A stretch of 64,000 bases of DNA. Origin: Toxorhynchites rutilus septentrionalis (Eukaryota > Arthropoda > Insecta > Diptera > Culicidae). The DNA is taken from positions 49,746,393-49,810,392 of the forward strand of contig NC_073746.1 in NCBI RefSeq assembly GCF_029784135.1. Direction: 5' to 3'. Below the pieces are notes generated by a model. It was not told where the DNA came from, searched no databases, and worked only from the letters and a program-made list of their open reading frames with translations. This document shows positions 1 through 11,018 of this stretch, in pieces (position 1 is the stretch's first letter; each line of letters begins with the position of its first letter). The position numbers were made by a program, and so were the translations under genes.

Positions 1-399
1 CCGCCGCAAACATTTGCTCGTGCAAATATTTGCTCAATCTGCATCGCACATCTGCCACGAATGGTTTCAGGGGCAGGGTGGGTATAATATCAATGTTGCT
101 CCTTTTCAATGTACACAAACGTCTTAAGTGGGATCGTATGCGATACGCAAACAACACTGTTTTATGGTCGAAGGAACAGAAACGGCTGATTGTTTTGCAT
201 CACTGGAACTTTGATAAACATCTTTAATTTGACAATAAGTAACATTTTCCTAGTTTGCGTGAAGAGTGCGTTTGCTCGTCAAAACTTGATTTGACGCTGT
301 TGCACTGGTCCTTCGTTGAGATAAGTAAGTTTCCTGTATATCACCATTTAAATATCAGTTGAGATTTTATTTCCAAATAACGTATTGCAATTCTTTTTG
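1..399. other. Unassigned sequence at window edge
   Basis: No supported gene. The only long open frame is a short 65-codon stretch with no recognisable motif or coding-like composition. Confidence 0.4.
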
Positions 400-1400
400 A
401 CGTAGAACTACGTCTTTTAGGAAGGCTGCCAAATCAGAAAACAGGTCTCGTTTTTAGGAAATAAAGTTCACGTTAATAACTATTTTCACTGTGAACGAAT
501 TCTCATGATTTGCATACCAATCGAATCAGAAATTCTCTAAGATTTGTTTGATATGCTATACATTACAATTCGCTAATCTCTAAACGGTTTAATTTCATGA
601 AAACTGGAAGAACTTCCTTTTTTCCCATACATTTGTTCTACCGATTTGTTTGCTAGTGTTCCCACCAAAATGTGTTCCCTAACAGAGACATCTAAACCAA
701 GGTGCAAGTAGGGTGAGTGATACGATTAATTTTAGCAAATAAAAGTTAAATTTGGAATTCTAATGTTGGTTGCTTCGAGAAATTTCATATCAATGACCGA
801 TCGTGTATTGTGAAAAATTTAGCACAAGAGTAATTGTAAAATTGTATATGGTAGCAGTTGTGTTAAAAATTACTTGATATTTGAAAGGATTGATTTCAAT
901 TTTCATAAATAAAAACCAAGGTGTGTTCCCGCTCGAGAACGAGTCGTTAGGTTTAAGCTGTCTGTTTTGATGTGTTCATTTTCACCGAAGGAAAGTTTAT
1001 GCGGCGAGAAAATATTGGAAAAGTGAAGAAATATTTGAAAAGGTGATTTCCCATATTCTCTACATATAATATTAGGTGTTGTTAGTCCAATTAAAAATTC
1101 GCATTGGGTTGAGCAAAAGGTTGAATGAACACTCAGAAAGTAAAAATTATAAAACCCAATTACCTTTTGAAATATGTTTTCTCTATATTAAAGTAACATG
1201 AGGGCGGTTTTCAACATATCTCATTCCACTTCGGCATCTTCTATCTGATACGCACCACCAAACGACTGTTTACCATACTTCTGTCATTATCACTCGGTAA
1301 ACACTGGTGGAGTGAACAAACAACCAAACAAAATTTCAGGGCTACCGAATCATTATCAAAGAGTTTAACGATGTAATTCTTCAAACATATCCGAAATCAA
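400..1400 (+). repeat. Dispersed repeat family A, copy 1
   Basis: This stretch starts near the motif GACGTAGAACTACGTC and matches, with gaps, parts of 24955-25300, 29850-30080 and 36945-37560. Shared landmarks are AAATAAAGTTAACGTTAATA-like sequence near 462-480, a CTCATGATTTGCATA-like block near 502, a GATATGCTATACATTACAAT block near 550, and a CACTCAGAAAGTAAAA block near 1131. The segment 1200-1390 (start GAGGGCGGTTTTC) is shared with 29866-30065. No coding capacity or termini were recognised, so the class is unknown; it may be a non-autonomous DNA element or a decayed larger element. Confidence 0.6.
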
Positions 1401-1499
1401 CAGATAGCCTAATGGAATCCTACGTCAACTATGCGGTCGTGTCTCGGACACAACCCTCCTGTGACTTTTTTAAATATATTCACTGTTCATGTTTTAAGC

Positions 1500-1710
1500 A
1501 AAAAATTGCTGGATAAATTTCCTGTTCAATGGTATATAACACAACGTATGCAGCAATTACGATTTTGAGTAATATGCTTTTGAAAACTTTTAATGAATCG
1601 TTACATTTTTCGTAGAGTGACCCCCCAGTATAGAAATCAAAGACATAGTCATATGTCAAAAAAAAATCAACTTGAATTTCTTCATGCTCGAAGGAGTATC
1701 AACACGAATG
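1500..1710 (+). repeat. Dispersed repeat family B, copy 1
   Basis: This block is similar in the same orientation to 41270-41450. Both share a run around GGTATATAACACAACGTATG and a later TAGAGTGACCCCC block followed by a GACATAGTC / GACGTAGTC motif. It lies just downstream of family A copy 1 and could be the other end of the same element. No coding content was seen. Confidence 0.5.
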
Positions 1711-2425
1711 CACAGTCAGAAGTGCAATAAAGTACTTCATAATCATTTACTTCTGATAATTGGGTAATTTTGCATCAATTCATAAAATCCAGAAAGTCAT
1801 GGCATGGTTTATTGAAGCTAATGACTCTGGGCTCTCCAGCTGGTTTACATATCCAAGAACCTTTTTTTTCCTTTCAAGAACTTATAAGGAGTGATCGGAC
1901 AAATAGTAGATGTAGCTCAAAAACAGTATGAGTGATTATAAGAGCTTAAACGAGCAGTATCCTCTGCATAGAACGAGATACACACTACAACATGGCGCAG
2001 CTTGATCGAAACCACCGTGAATCGGTTATTTGAACTGATTGAGAACTAAAGATGACCTACGAATAGAAACTTTTTGTAATTCATTTGAGATTGACGTTAA
2101 TTTTGTAAAGGAGGGAGAGTTTTTCCATTTGATTTTATAGTTATAAAATCAAATGGAATCTTAGTTTTTTTTAATGTTTCGCACCTGAACACAACAATAA
2201 AGTTCAAATGGCCAGTCTCATAAATGAAGAAAATTATTGTATTCTACACTATATACTTCAATTCATCCGACTTATTACAAATCAATGGAAACTAAGAAAA
2301 ATGGAGATGTTCTATAGTTATGAAACGCAGTGTATACAGGATTCGATCATTCGGTATACAGTGAAAAGAAATTGGAGACTGTATATAATCGAGTCTGCCC
2401 TGTAATTGTTATGGCTTTAATTCAG
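1711..2425. other. Unassigned AT-rich sequence
   Basis: No gene is supported. A perfect local inverted repeat lies at about 2128-2160 (ATTTGATTTTATAG / CTATAAAATCAAAT); otherwise nothing was recognised. Confidence 0.4.
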
Positions 2426-3547
2426 TAAATCTATCTATATATATAAATGGATTCTGTCTGTCTGTCTGATTCTTATGGACTCGGAAACTACTGAACCGAT
2501 CGACATGAAAATTGGTATGTTACTCGTATTACTATTACTCGAGAATTAATCAAGCAAACGTACCCAAATTAGGTATATGGAGGTTTCAGGGCGCAATGAA
2601 TGTTTTCGCGGTGGTTAGACACTCCACCCCCTTTCTAAGGGGAAGCTGCCATACAGATGAAAGTCAACTTTCTGCATGACTCGAAAACTAATCAAGAAAA
2701 TACCAAATTTGGTATGCGAAGGTTTTAGAGGACACAAAACATTTCTATGGCGAATAGACACTCCTCTCGTCTCTCTGAGGGGGGAGGGGGCTGCCATACA
2801 AATCAAGCATACATTCCCGCATAATTCAAGAACTAATCAAGCAAACGGAACTTAATTTGGCATGTGGAGGTTTTATGGTGAAGAAACATTCCTAAGGTGG
2901 TTCAACACTCCTCCCCCCTCTCTAAGAGGGTCTTCCATACAAATGAAACACAAATTTCTACATAACTCGAAAACTAATCAAGCAAATGGAGCCAAATTTG
3001 GCATGTGAAGATTTTAGGATGCAATAAATGTTTCGATGGTGGTTCGACACTCCTCTCCCCTCTCTTAGGGAAGGCTTTCATATAAACGAAAAACAAATTT
3101 CTACATAACTCGAAAACTAATCAAGCAAATGGAGCCAAATTTGGCATGTGAAGATTTTATGGGACACGAAATATTTGTGTGGTGAATAGACACTCCTCCC
3201 CCCTCTCTAAGGGGAGAAGAGGGAAGGGGTCTATCTTTCTCCTATCATATTTCCGGTATCAAACATTTATTCCATGTAACGGAGAAACATGTTATTTGCA
3301 AGTGGATGAAAAATCTTGAACGAGAATTGTGTCTGAATATAACCTGAAATTATAATGATGAGTTTTGGTAGAAGTACTAGGAATTTTATAGTAAAAGGTA
3401 AATTCAACGGGATCGATTAGAAGATCAATCAATGAACAGTTTTGGCGATTGGACTCATGAACTTGCGCTTAGTAAGAAAACGTGAATGTTTGAAGGAATT
3501 GATTACAAAACAAATTTTGGCCGAGACGAAGTTTGCCGGATCAGCTA
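2426..3547 (+). mobile_element. Helitron/Helentron-like non-autonomous element, copy 1
   Basis: The left end is near TCTATCTATATATATAAATG, followed by a CTGTCTGTCTGTCTG microsatellite. The right end is GATCAGCTAGT, so the element terminates in CTAG(T). The end layout, the internal CTGT microsatellite and the tandem array fit insect Helentron/DINE-like non-autonomous rolling-circle elements; that assignment is inferred from family knowledge. The right 200 bp (3360-3547) is closely matched in reverse orientation at 24246-24440, including the terminus. No Rep/helicase ORF is present. Confidence 0.55.
2540..3230 (+). repeat. Tandem array of about 142-bp units
   Basis: Five degenerate units are phased by the block ACTAATCAAG; ATCAAG occurs at 2549, 2691, 2836, 2978 and 3120, giving periods of 142, 145, 142 and 142 bp. 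Each unit carries a GGTTAGACACTCC-like block and a CT-rich CCCCCTCTCTAAGG-like block. The array is internal to the Helentron-like element. Confidence 0.8.
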
Positions 3548-3900
3548 GTAATGGATATATTCTTATATGACTAAACTTCATGAGAAAAGATTTTTTACAA
3601 ATTCCTGGACTAGAATACTGCCTTAAAGCTACTAGTGAATTTGGTATGATTTTGTGAGGTCTCTATCCCTTGAATGAATACGGGTTACCCTGTTATCGAA
3701 TGAATCATGCTTCCAATTGAAATGTTGACAGTTACACAATAACTTGCCATACTTATTCATTTTGTTGGATACATAAGTAAACTGTTCAGCGAAGTACAAC
3801 TTCGTTGGAAGAAGTATTTCTTCTATAAGGTCTGTGTTTAGAGATATGGCCCACTTTAACAAAGAATAATTAAAAAATTAACAACGTTTGCGCGTCTGTT
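3548..3900. other. Unassigned sequence
   Basis: No supported gene or repeat. A 76-codon minus-strand open frame at 3632-3862 has no recognisable motif. Confidence 0.35.
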
Positions 3901-3902
3901 TA

Positions 3903-4094
3903 AGGGGGAACTCCTGTCTGGAAGGCCGAAAAATAGTGAATTTTCGTGGTTTTTTTTTATGTTAGGAATAAAGTGAAGTGTTTAGGTATTTTGGTTATTG
4001 TTTAAGGTATATTTGAAGATGTATTTTTCATTTTTTGAATGCACGAATGATTAAAACGCTGTTGACAGCTGTTTGCGTAGATGCTGTCTGAAAA
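3903..4094 (-). repeat. Dispersed repeat family C, copy 1
   Basis: The reverse complement of this block matches 38985-39182 along its length, sharing for example CATCTTCAAATATACCTTAA. One edge reads GGGGGAACTCCTGTCTGGAA here, against a related GGAGGACCCTACTCTGGAAG in the partner. That common edge suggests an element terminus. No ORF; class unknown. Confidence 0.55.
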
Positions 4095-5226
4095 TTGGTA
4101 CCTTGCTGATGGTATCGGTTCTGAAGCTACGGGGTGTCGTAAAACAAATTCCAATAAATATTTCGAAACCTTCGTACAATAATGAGCTTAATGAGCCCTT
4201 AATGAGCTATCGATCGTGCGTACAATCCAACTACTGCATTGATTTTTCTTCTAATAGGCCGTCTTCAAGGCTAAAGATGAAGAACTGCAAAATTTTAAGC
4301 TTCTGGAATACAAACAAGGTAGGAAGGAAACCGATAATTAATCATACTCTAGAGAGCGATCAGCTAACAGCATGTGTTGAAGCTGAGAGTTAGTTTGAAA
4401 ATAAAGCTCTTGTGCCGATTGGTTATACTCGCGGAATCCGCGGCGGCGAATCCGCCTAATGTGACATCAGCCTTAAGAACGATCGCACAGCAGACCGTTA
4501 TCGGGATTCTAGTAAAGCGGAAAGACTCTTGTAAATTCACGGCTGATACGGACATAGGCATTGGATTGAATTTCCGATCGGTCAAGGATTTTTTCGGGTT
4601 GAAAATTTTCTTGACATGTCATCGACGAAACGCACTCACGTAATGCCTCAATTTGTTCATTTGGTAAAATTTTTATGCCTGTGACAAAACCAGTCCGTTT
4701 TTTCCTTATTTTTTTTATTATTATCTTGCTTACTGGTTTAGTTTTATGCTATTAACGAAAACTCCAGTATTCAATTATCTTCAAGATAACTCGTCCAGTT
4801 CAAACATTTGTAGGAGAATGAGGTGGGACCATCATTATTATTTATAAAAAAAAGATAGCAACAAAGATTTTTTTTTAGAACCACCAAAAGTTTTGTGCAG
4901 AGTAATTCTTTACAGTCAACCAAAATTTGAACGAATGAAAATAAAACAATTGACAACCTTGGTGTAGTCCTACGTCTTCCCGTCTCTTTAATAACTCTAT
5001 CATAGTTGAGGTTCGATTACATGGGTAGAAGGATTCTTTTCATCAAATATGATCCTCTATCGCCTCCTAAAAGATTCCTAGTCATTTACCTGACACCATG
5101 TATATTTTAAAACCTATTTTTTTCAATAAGCTAGTGTACCAGCAGTGTTGCCACACGTGAAGATTTTTCTGGAAAGGTACAGATTTTTTCGTTATTTCTG
5201 TACGGTACGCATGATAGTACGCAATC
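4095..5226. other. Unassigned sequence with a possible MITE end
   Basis: Overlapping short frames on both strands lie in 4364-4643 but none has a recognisable motif. The reverse strand at about 4430-4485 reads TTAAGGCTGATGTCACA followed by a GC-rich palindromic GCGG / CCGC segment. This resembles a terminus of a TTA/TTAA-targeting MITE, but the partner end was not found. The rest is unassigned. Confidence 0.3.
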
Positions 5227-5228
5227 TA

Positions 5229-6513
5229 AAGGGTGTGTCACATCAAATTGCATCACGGAAAAAACGCTGTAGAAATTCGCCCAGTAGACCGATCCATTTG
5301 AAATTTTTAGACAGTAAAATAAAAACTATTAAACAACTTTTGGCATTTTCATTTTATTCATACTTCGAGCCCAAGCCCGTATCCTCGCACCTTCCTCTTT
5401 ACCCCGTCCATAAGGTTCTGTACAACGTCAGGTTGTAGTTTTTTTTGAACAGAAATCCATTTTCTCTTGAAGTCCGCCTCCGATTTGACAACTTTTGGGT
5501 TCTTCCGGAGGGCCTGCTTCATAATCGCCCAATATTTCTCTATTGGGCGAAGCTTCGGCGCGTTGGGCGGGTTCATTTCCTTTGGCACGAAGGTGACCCC
5601 GTTGGCTTCGTACCACTCCAACACGTCCTTTGAATAATGGCACGGAGCGAGATCTGGCCAGCAGATGGTCGGGCCCTCGTGCTGCTTCAATAGTGGTAGT
5701 AAGCGCTTCTGTAGGCACTCCTCCCGTTTACCGTGCCGGTCATCACGAAGGGGGCGCTCCGCTTTCCGCAAGAGCAGATCGCTTGCCACACCATGTACTT
5801 TTTGGCAAACTTGGATAGTTTCTGCTTGCGAATCTCCTCCGGAATGCTGAATTTGTCCTCTGCGGAGAAGAACAACAGGCCCAGCAGCTGACGAAAGTCC
5901 GCTTTGACGTAGGTTTCGTCGTCCATTACCAGGCAATGCGGCTTCGTCAGCATTTCGGTGTACAGCTTCCGGGCTCGCGTCTTCCCCACCATGTTTTGCC
6001 TTTCGTCGCGGTTAGGAGCCTTCTGAACCTTGTATGTACGCAGGCCCTCCCGCTGCTTGGTCCGCTGGACGAATGAACTTGACAAATTCAGCTTATTGGC
6101 GACATCCCGAACCGAACTTCTCGGATCACGTCTAAACTGCTTAACTACGCGCTTGTGATCTTTTTCAATGACGGAGCATCCATTTTTGCCGTTCTTCACC
6201 TTCCGGTCGATGGTTAGGTTCTCGAAGTATCGTTTTAATACTCTGCTGACCGTGGATTGGATGATTCCCAGCATCTTACCGATGTCCCGATGTGACAACT
6301 CCGGATTCTCGAAATGAGTGCACAGGATTAATTCACGACGCTCTTTTTCGTTCGACGACATTTTTCCAAATTTACGAAAAATTGACAGTGAAGCATGGCC
6401 AACGTGATCTATACACTCTTATCTGATTATAAGCGAAAGCTGAAGATATAATTCCCAAAAATTAAATATCTACAGCGTTTTTTCCGTGATGCAATTTGAT
6501 GTGACACACCCTT
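5229..6513 (-). mobile_element. DD37E IS630-Tc1-mariner element (ITmD37E type), copy 1
   Basis: The element is flanked by TA on both sides (5227-5228 and 6514-6515) and bounded by long TIRs whose ends read AAGGGTGTGTCACATC. Subterminal sequence AATTGCATCACGG is also mirrored at both ends. Length is 1285 bp, exactly 13 bp shorter than copy 2 at 34333-35630. The enclosed minus-strand transposase is frameshifted by that 13-bp loss, so this copy cannot encode a functional enzyme, though the TIRs look intact and could be mobilised in trans. Confidence 0.93.
5358..6361 (-). pseudogene. DD37E transposase, frameshifted
   Basis: This is the equivalent of the 338-aa transposase of copy 2. It begins MSSNEKERRELIL, has tandem helix-turn-helix regions (about residues 20-50 and 75-105) and the first catalytic Asp in LVMDDETYVK. 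About 210 codons in, near 5720-5735, 13 bp present in copy 2 are missing. The upstream frame then ends after 224 codons in unrelated residues. The second Asp (WPDLAPCHYS) and the Glu (RPIEKYW) remain readable in another frame, with 37 residues between them. Apart from the deletion the copy is very similar to copy 2, which suggests recent insertion of both. Inference: a non-autonomous but perhaps trans-mobilisable copy. Confidence 0.92.
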
Positions 6514-6515
6514 TA

Positions 6516-6943
6516 GAATCAAAAAAACAATGTATAAGCATTATAAAACACACGAATAACGAATGAAATAAATGTGATATTTGTAGTAAATAAATGAGTA
6601 TTTTTTATGCTATCAAAATGGATTTTTTTCTACAACGAATATTTTCGATGGTATGGAATTTTGGTACAGATTTTTGGACGAAAAAGTACAGATGATAAAG
6701 AAATAAAAACATACAATAGAAAGTTCATGTATGGTTCCTGAAAATATAATGCCACGTTGGTGAACAATGAACGTATCACAAATTTAACCCCACCCACGAG
6801 TAATTTATTGCTCATCCGATGTTTCGCTAACAAATTGGGTCGCTGTCCTAAACGTCAAGCGGGGCTCAAAATATGTACTTTCATTGCGAACTGGCACTCA
6901 GTGACACGGCTGGATTTAGTGTTATATGAAGGTTGCTACCAAC
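6516..6943. other. Unassigned AT-rich sequence
   Basis: Only short frames without motifs; no repeat partner was recognised inside the window. Confidence 0.35.
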
Positions 6944-7049
6944 CTGATTGTAAGCGCGGACCATCCTCCATCTCGATGTCGTTGAATTTCCATCTGTACT
7001 GTGTGCCTTCTGATGATGGTTCGTTGCCACCGGGTTGGGCTCGGTTGAA
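6944..7049 (-). other. Possible internal exon of an unknown host gene
   Basis: On the minus strand a 106-nt stretch is open and reads FNRAQPGGNEPSS then EGTQYRWKFNDIEMEDG. It is preceded by a pyrimidine-rich tract ending in AG (7050-7051) and followed by a GTTGGT donor-like site at 6943-6938. Base composition is less AT-rich than its surroundings and third positions favour G/C, as in coding exons. I do not recognise the protein. It could equally be chance sequence; no neighbouring exon with compatible phase was proven. Confidence 0.25.
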
Positions 7050-7051
7050 CT

Positions 7052-8329
7052 AGTTCGAAAATAATGAGCCGAACTATGGAGTGATTTATCGCTGTGGCAA
7101 TACTATCGCGCTTCGTTTCCAATGGCGGTGGGATAATTTCTGAAGGACAGTTAGCGCAAGTTGTTAGTGACGAAATGAGGGTTGAGTGAAAAACAAAGCG
7201 ATAAATACCTTTTCGGCCGGTCTTTGTTTTCTGCCCATATGATGGAAATTAATGGCGTAGTAATTTGTAACTTGATAGTTGAGATATTAACTGAAATAAT
7301 GGCGTAGAAAATTGAAGAAACCAAACATTTTCTCATCATCGAACCAACAAAAATGATATTAAATACAGTTTTAGAGAAATTTCGATCAATATGTAACATA
7401 CAATATTTACCAGGTAATCATTTTTAGTATAAAAAATTAATAATTTTATTCTCACGAAAAACGAATTATGTGTTATAATGAGGCCTCAACGTACATACAA
7501 AGTACAAAGGGATACAATGTACAGAAAAAACTTTCTGTAGCATACAATTTCAATTTGCGAAATAATTCAATGTATCACATTTGTTTCAATGGCACTATTG
7601 TTTCTGTGGAACAAAACTTGTTCAAAGTAGTTTAAATACGTTTCGCCACATAACAACCTTGATTGTGTATTTCCAACAGCATGCGTACAATTTGATTGAG
7701 TTGAGTTTTTCGTGGCCAAATAAATCAGAATGGGTTATGTACTAGTTCCTCTCGATCACGAGAGTCATATTGCACATTTTTTGAATTCGCTGAAAAAAGT
7801 TGATAAAATTTCAAACATCAATGGTTAATTAAACATACCTTTTGCACGTCATTAAAGCTGTGAATTTAGTCTCTTGCTAGGCAGCAAACGCCCGGATGAC
7901 ATTCCGAGTATTTTGTGATGCGGATGGAACGGATGCCGTAGAAGTCACCCAGCTTGAGTTGGGAATGAATCATGTTTCACGTATACGTCCTCGAATAGGC
8001 GAAAAAAAATCCAATTTCAACCGATGGTTTGATAGTGGCTGACAGTGCTGAATATAAATCACGGAAGAACGGCGGGCACTGGAGGAAATGTCCCAGTCAG
8101 GTTTATGGAAATTTGCGAAATACTTAGTGAGTAGTTAATTGTATCTGGAATGAAATGAAGAAATAATGTGTCACTGTTGTACATAGTAAAAAGTTGGCAA
8201 AATTTGTCTTCAAGAATCAGCCAAAGAATAGTTGTGAAATTTTAAAAGTGATACACTGAAGAACCGTTTGGAAATAGTAAAACTTCTCTCAGTCTCTCAC
8301 AGCCATCAGAATGATAGAAAATATGCGGG
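7052..8329. other. Unassigned sequence
   Basis: Short open frames only. The interval 7870-8110 is somewhat less AT-rich but has no long frame or motif. If the exon-like stretches on either side are real, this would be intron. Confidence 0.35.
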
Positions 8330-8332
8330 CTA

Positions 8333-8785
8333 AACGATGCTATACCGCCGATAATAGAGATGAGCTTCGACTATCTCGACTGTGCCGAACGACATATACA
8401 CTTGCGTAACTCTCAGCACATATATAAACGGAGTGCTTTTTTTCCCTTCAGTCTCGTCGTCGTCATCCTTCTGATCGCTATCGGGCATGTGAAATATGAG
8501 CCCGTTCGCTTCCAGGATCCGCCGCTGGTAGTAGTAGGTGGTTGGTGGCCGGCCCATGTTATGGTAAAATGTGCTTCCGCCCGCATAAAACACAAAGCTC
8601 GATCCTCGCGTACCGTTTGGCGACGGAACGTCTATTCCTAGGTGATGGGGTATGCGTAGCTGGTAGTGAGTGAGTAAAATGTTGAAACAGCATTTAACGA
8701 GATACTTTTTTGTGAGACCGAGCACGACGTTTCTACGACGCGGATGCAATGCATGTGTATGTTCATTATTATTTTTCACTCTCAT
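8333..8785 (-). CDS. Unrecognised minus-strand ORF with exon-like core
   Basis: A 151-codon minus-strand frame. Its core, about 8405-8637, has markedly G/C-rich third positions and an unusual composition: SSFVFYAGGSTFYHN, then PPTTYYYQRR, then an acidic PDSDQKDDDDETEG stretch. An AG acceptor-like site (CACCTAG) directly precedes the core at 8637, and codon bias drops outside it. A single exon of roughly 230 nt therefore seems more likely than a complete gene. There is no signal peptide or membrane segment and no family that I can name. It shares strand with the exon-like stretch at 6944-7049, so both might belong to one host gene, but this is inference only. Confidence 0.28.
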
Positions 8786-9437
8786 TGCTCATATCTAAAT
8801 CTGTGGGGAGCGGCGATTTAATTTTCCACGGATTTAGAGTTTTCAAAATATTCTATTCGATGAAAAATTGCATAGTGTCAAATTATGTGGCAAAAAAAGA
8901 CTGAACGGATTACTCTGAGTGGTGATCTGTTTATTTTCAATATTTCATTCTAGTTTATTCAATTTACCAGAGTAAACAGAAAAAATAGAGATAGACAGCA
9001 AAACGAACTCGGGCTGAAAATAATCATATTTATAACAAAACATAAGCTCAGCGTTGGGATTAGTGCAGCGTGTTTCTTTCGGTATTTTTGTAATTGCTTT
9101 TTGTTTAAGAAAATATATTTCAGTATCTTGTGAAGCTTTATGATAGAATACTTTCCAGTCCCACTTATTGTTCACTTTTTGAAATTCAGTGATGTCTATC
9201 AACAAAATCAATTCAAAATCTACTATTGAATTTTAAAAAAGTATTACAATTATGGAACAGAAAAAAATGTAGGAGGTTGTGTCTTTGACTAGACTGCATT
9301 TCCGACTATGTAATTATACTATTCAAACCACTTCTGACGGATTTCGCGCCAACTCGTCTACGGGATTGGCATGACTCTCTCAGAACTTACTGAAACTTTC
9401 TGGACGTGAAGGCCTTACCTAATTATGCAACATGGCA
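8786..9437. other. Unassigned AT-rich sequence
   Basis: No supported gene; one 88-codon minus-strand frame at 8945-9211 has no motif and AT-rich codons. Confidence 0.35.
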
Positions 9438-9439
9438 TA

Positions 9440-11016
9440 TAGGTCGGACTCGATTATCCGGAGTATTGATTTTTGTTTTAACTCCGGATAATCGAACCCT
9501 CCGGATAATCGAGTCATGAAAAAAAAACAATTTTCTCTCGGTAAACGTAATATAATTATGATTTGCACTTATTTATTAAACGGTTTTATCTAGTTTGTAT
9601 GTTTGTAATTTTGTAACTTTGTAACTTTGTAACTTGACCAGTGGAACACTATTATTGATGGAAAATGCAAATCAAAGATGGCGACCGCTACAAAATGGCG
9701 GATTACATATTTCCGCAGAAACGCTTTAATGCGGGTATCAAATGAAAGGGCTTGACTAGTAGAACACAGTTATTTATGAAAAATGTAAATTCAAGATGAC
9801 GACCGCTACAAAATGGCGGATTACATATTTTCTCAGAACCCCATCAATATGTATATCAAATGAAAGGGATTGACTAGTAGAACACAGTTATTTATGAGAA
9901 ATGTAAATCAAATATGGTGGCCGCTTAAAATGGTGGATTACACATTTTCTCAGAACCCCATCAATATGTATATCAAATGAAATTGTTTATTTGGAAACTA
10001 CGGTCATGTTGGATTTGGATTTTTCATGATTTACTGTGTTCTACCATTCGAGCACTCTCGAATGGTAGAACACAGTGAATCATGGCGCACATTTGATACC
10101 CATATTGATGGGGTTGTGAAAAAAAAATATGGCGCCATCTCGTGGTGGCGGTCATTTTGGATTTGAATTTTTCATAAATAACTGTGTTCTACTAGTCAAG
10201 CTCTTTCATTTGGTACCCATATTTATGGGGTTCTGAGAAAAGATGAAATCCGCCATTTTGTAGTGGCCGCCATCTTGAATTTGCATATTTCATAAATATC
10301 TGTATTCTACTAGTCAATCACTTTCATTTGATACCCATATTGATGGGGTTGTGAAAAAAATATATGGCGCCATCTTGTGGTGGCGGCCATTTTGGATTTG
10401 CATTTTTCATAAATAACTGTGTTCTACTAGTCAGGCTCTTTTATTTGATACCTATATTGATGGGGTTCTGAGAAAAGATGAAATCCGCCATTTTGTAGTG
10501 GCCGCCATCTTGAATTTGCATTTTTCATGAATAACTGTATTCTACTAGTCAAGCCCTTTCTTTTGATACCCATATTGATGGGGTTGTAAAAAAAATATAT
10601 AGCGCCATCTTGTGGTGGCGGCCATTTTGGATTTGCATTTTTCATAAATAACTGTATTCTACTAGTCAATCCCTTTCATTTGATATTTATATTGATGGGG
10701 TTATGAAAAAAAAAATTTGGCGCCATCTTGTGGTGGCGGCCATTTTGGATTTGAATTTTTCATGAATAACTGTGTTCTACTAGTCAAGCTCTTTCATTTG
10801 ATACCCATATTTATGGGATTCTGAGAAAAGATGAAATCCGCCATTTTGTAGTGGCCGCCATCTTGAATTTGCATTTTTCATAAATATCTGTATTCTACTA
10901 GTCAAGCCCTTTCATTTGATACCCATATTAGCTATTCAATATGGAATTATTATACAATTTATTCAAAAATTCCGAAAATCAAAAATAAAATGCTCCAGAT
11001 AATCGAGTCCAACCTG
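9440..11016. mobile_element. TA-flanked TIR element enclosing an inverted minisatellite
   Basis: The left end TAGGTCGGACTCGATTATCC and the reverse complement of the right end, CAGGTTGGACTCGATTATCT, form an imperfect TIR of about 24 bp. Each end is flanked by TA (9438-9439 and 11017-11018). A second copy of the GATTATCCGGAG motif lies inverted just inside the left end (about 9480-9515). The TA target and TIR style fit a Tc1/mariner-superfamily (pogo-like) non-autonomous element, which is inference. The interior has no coding frame and is almost entirely a 118-bp tandem repeat that switches orientation. Confidence 0.8.
9640..10935. repeat. 118-bp minisatellite with orientation switch
   Basis: Units are marked by the palindrome ACTAGT beside AGAACACAG / CTGTGTTCT. 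Two phase points in the left arm are at 9752 and 9870. Right-arm phase points are at 10191, 10309, 10426, 10544, 10661, 10779 and 10897, so the unit is 117-118 bp. Left-arm units (to about 9980) run in the opposite orientation to right-arm units (from about 9985). A short perfect stem is centred near 10054. In the right arm two unit types mostly alternate (GGCGCCATCTTGTGGTGG versus CGCCATTTTGTAGTGG), giving a roughly 236-bp higher-order period. The unit includes CCATCTTG / CCATTTTG motifs. Confidence 0.9.
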
Positions 11017-11018
11017 TA

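Noticed and set aside
8333..8785. Weak resemblance of the YAGGSTFYHN...TTYYYQRR region to a FLYWCH-type zinc finger
   Set aside because: The defining Trp and Cys/His residues are absent in this frame; the spacing similarity alone is not enough.
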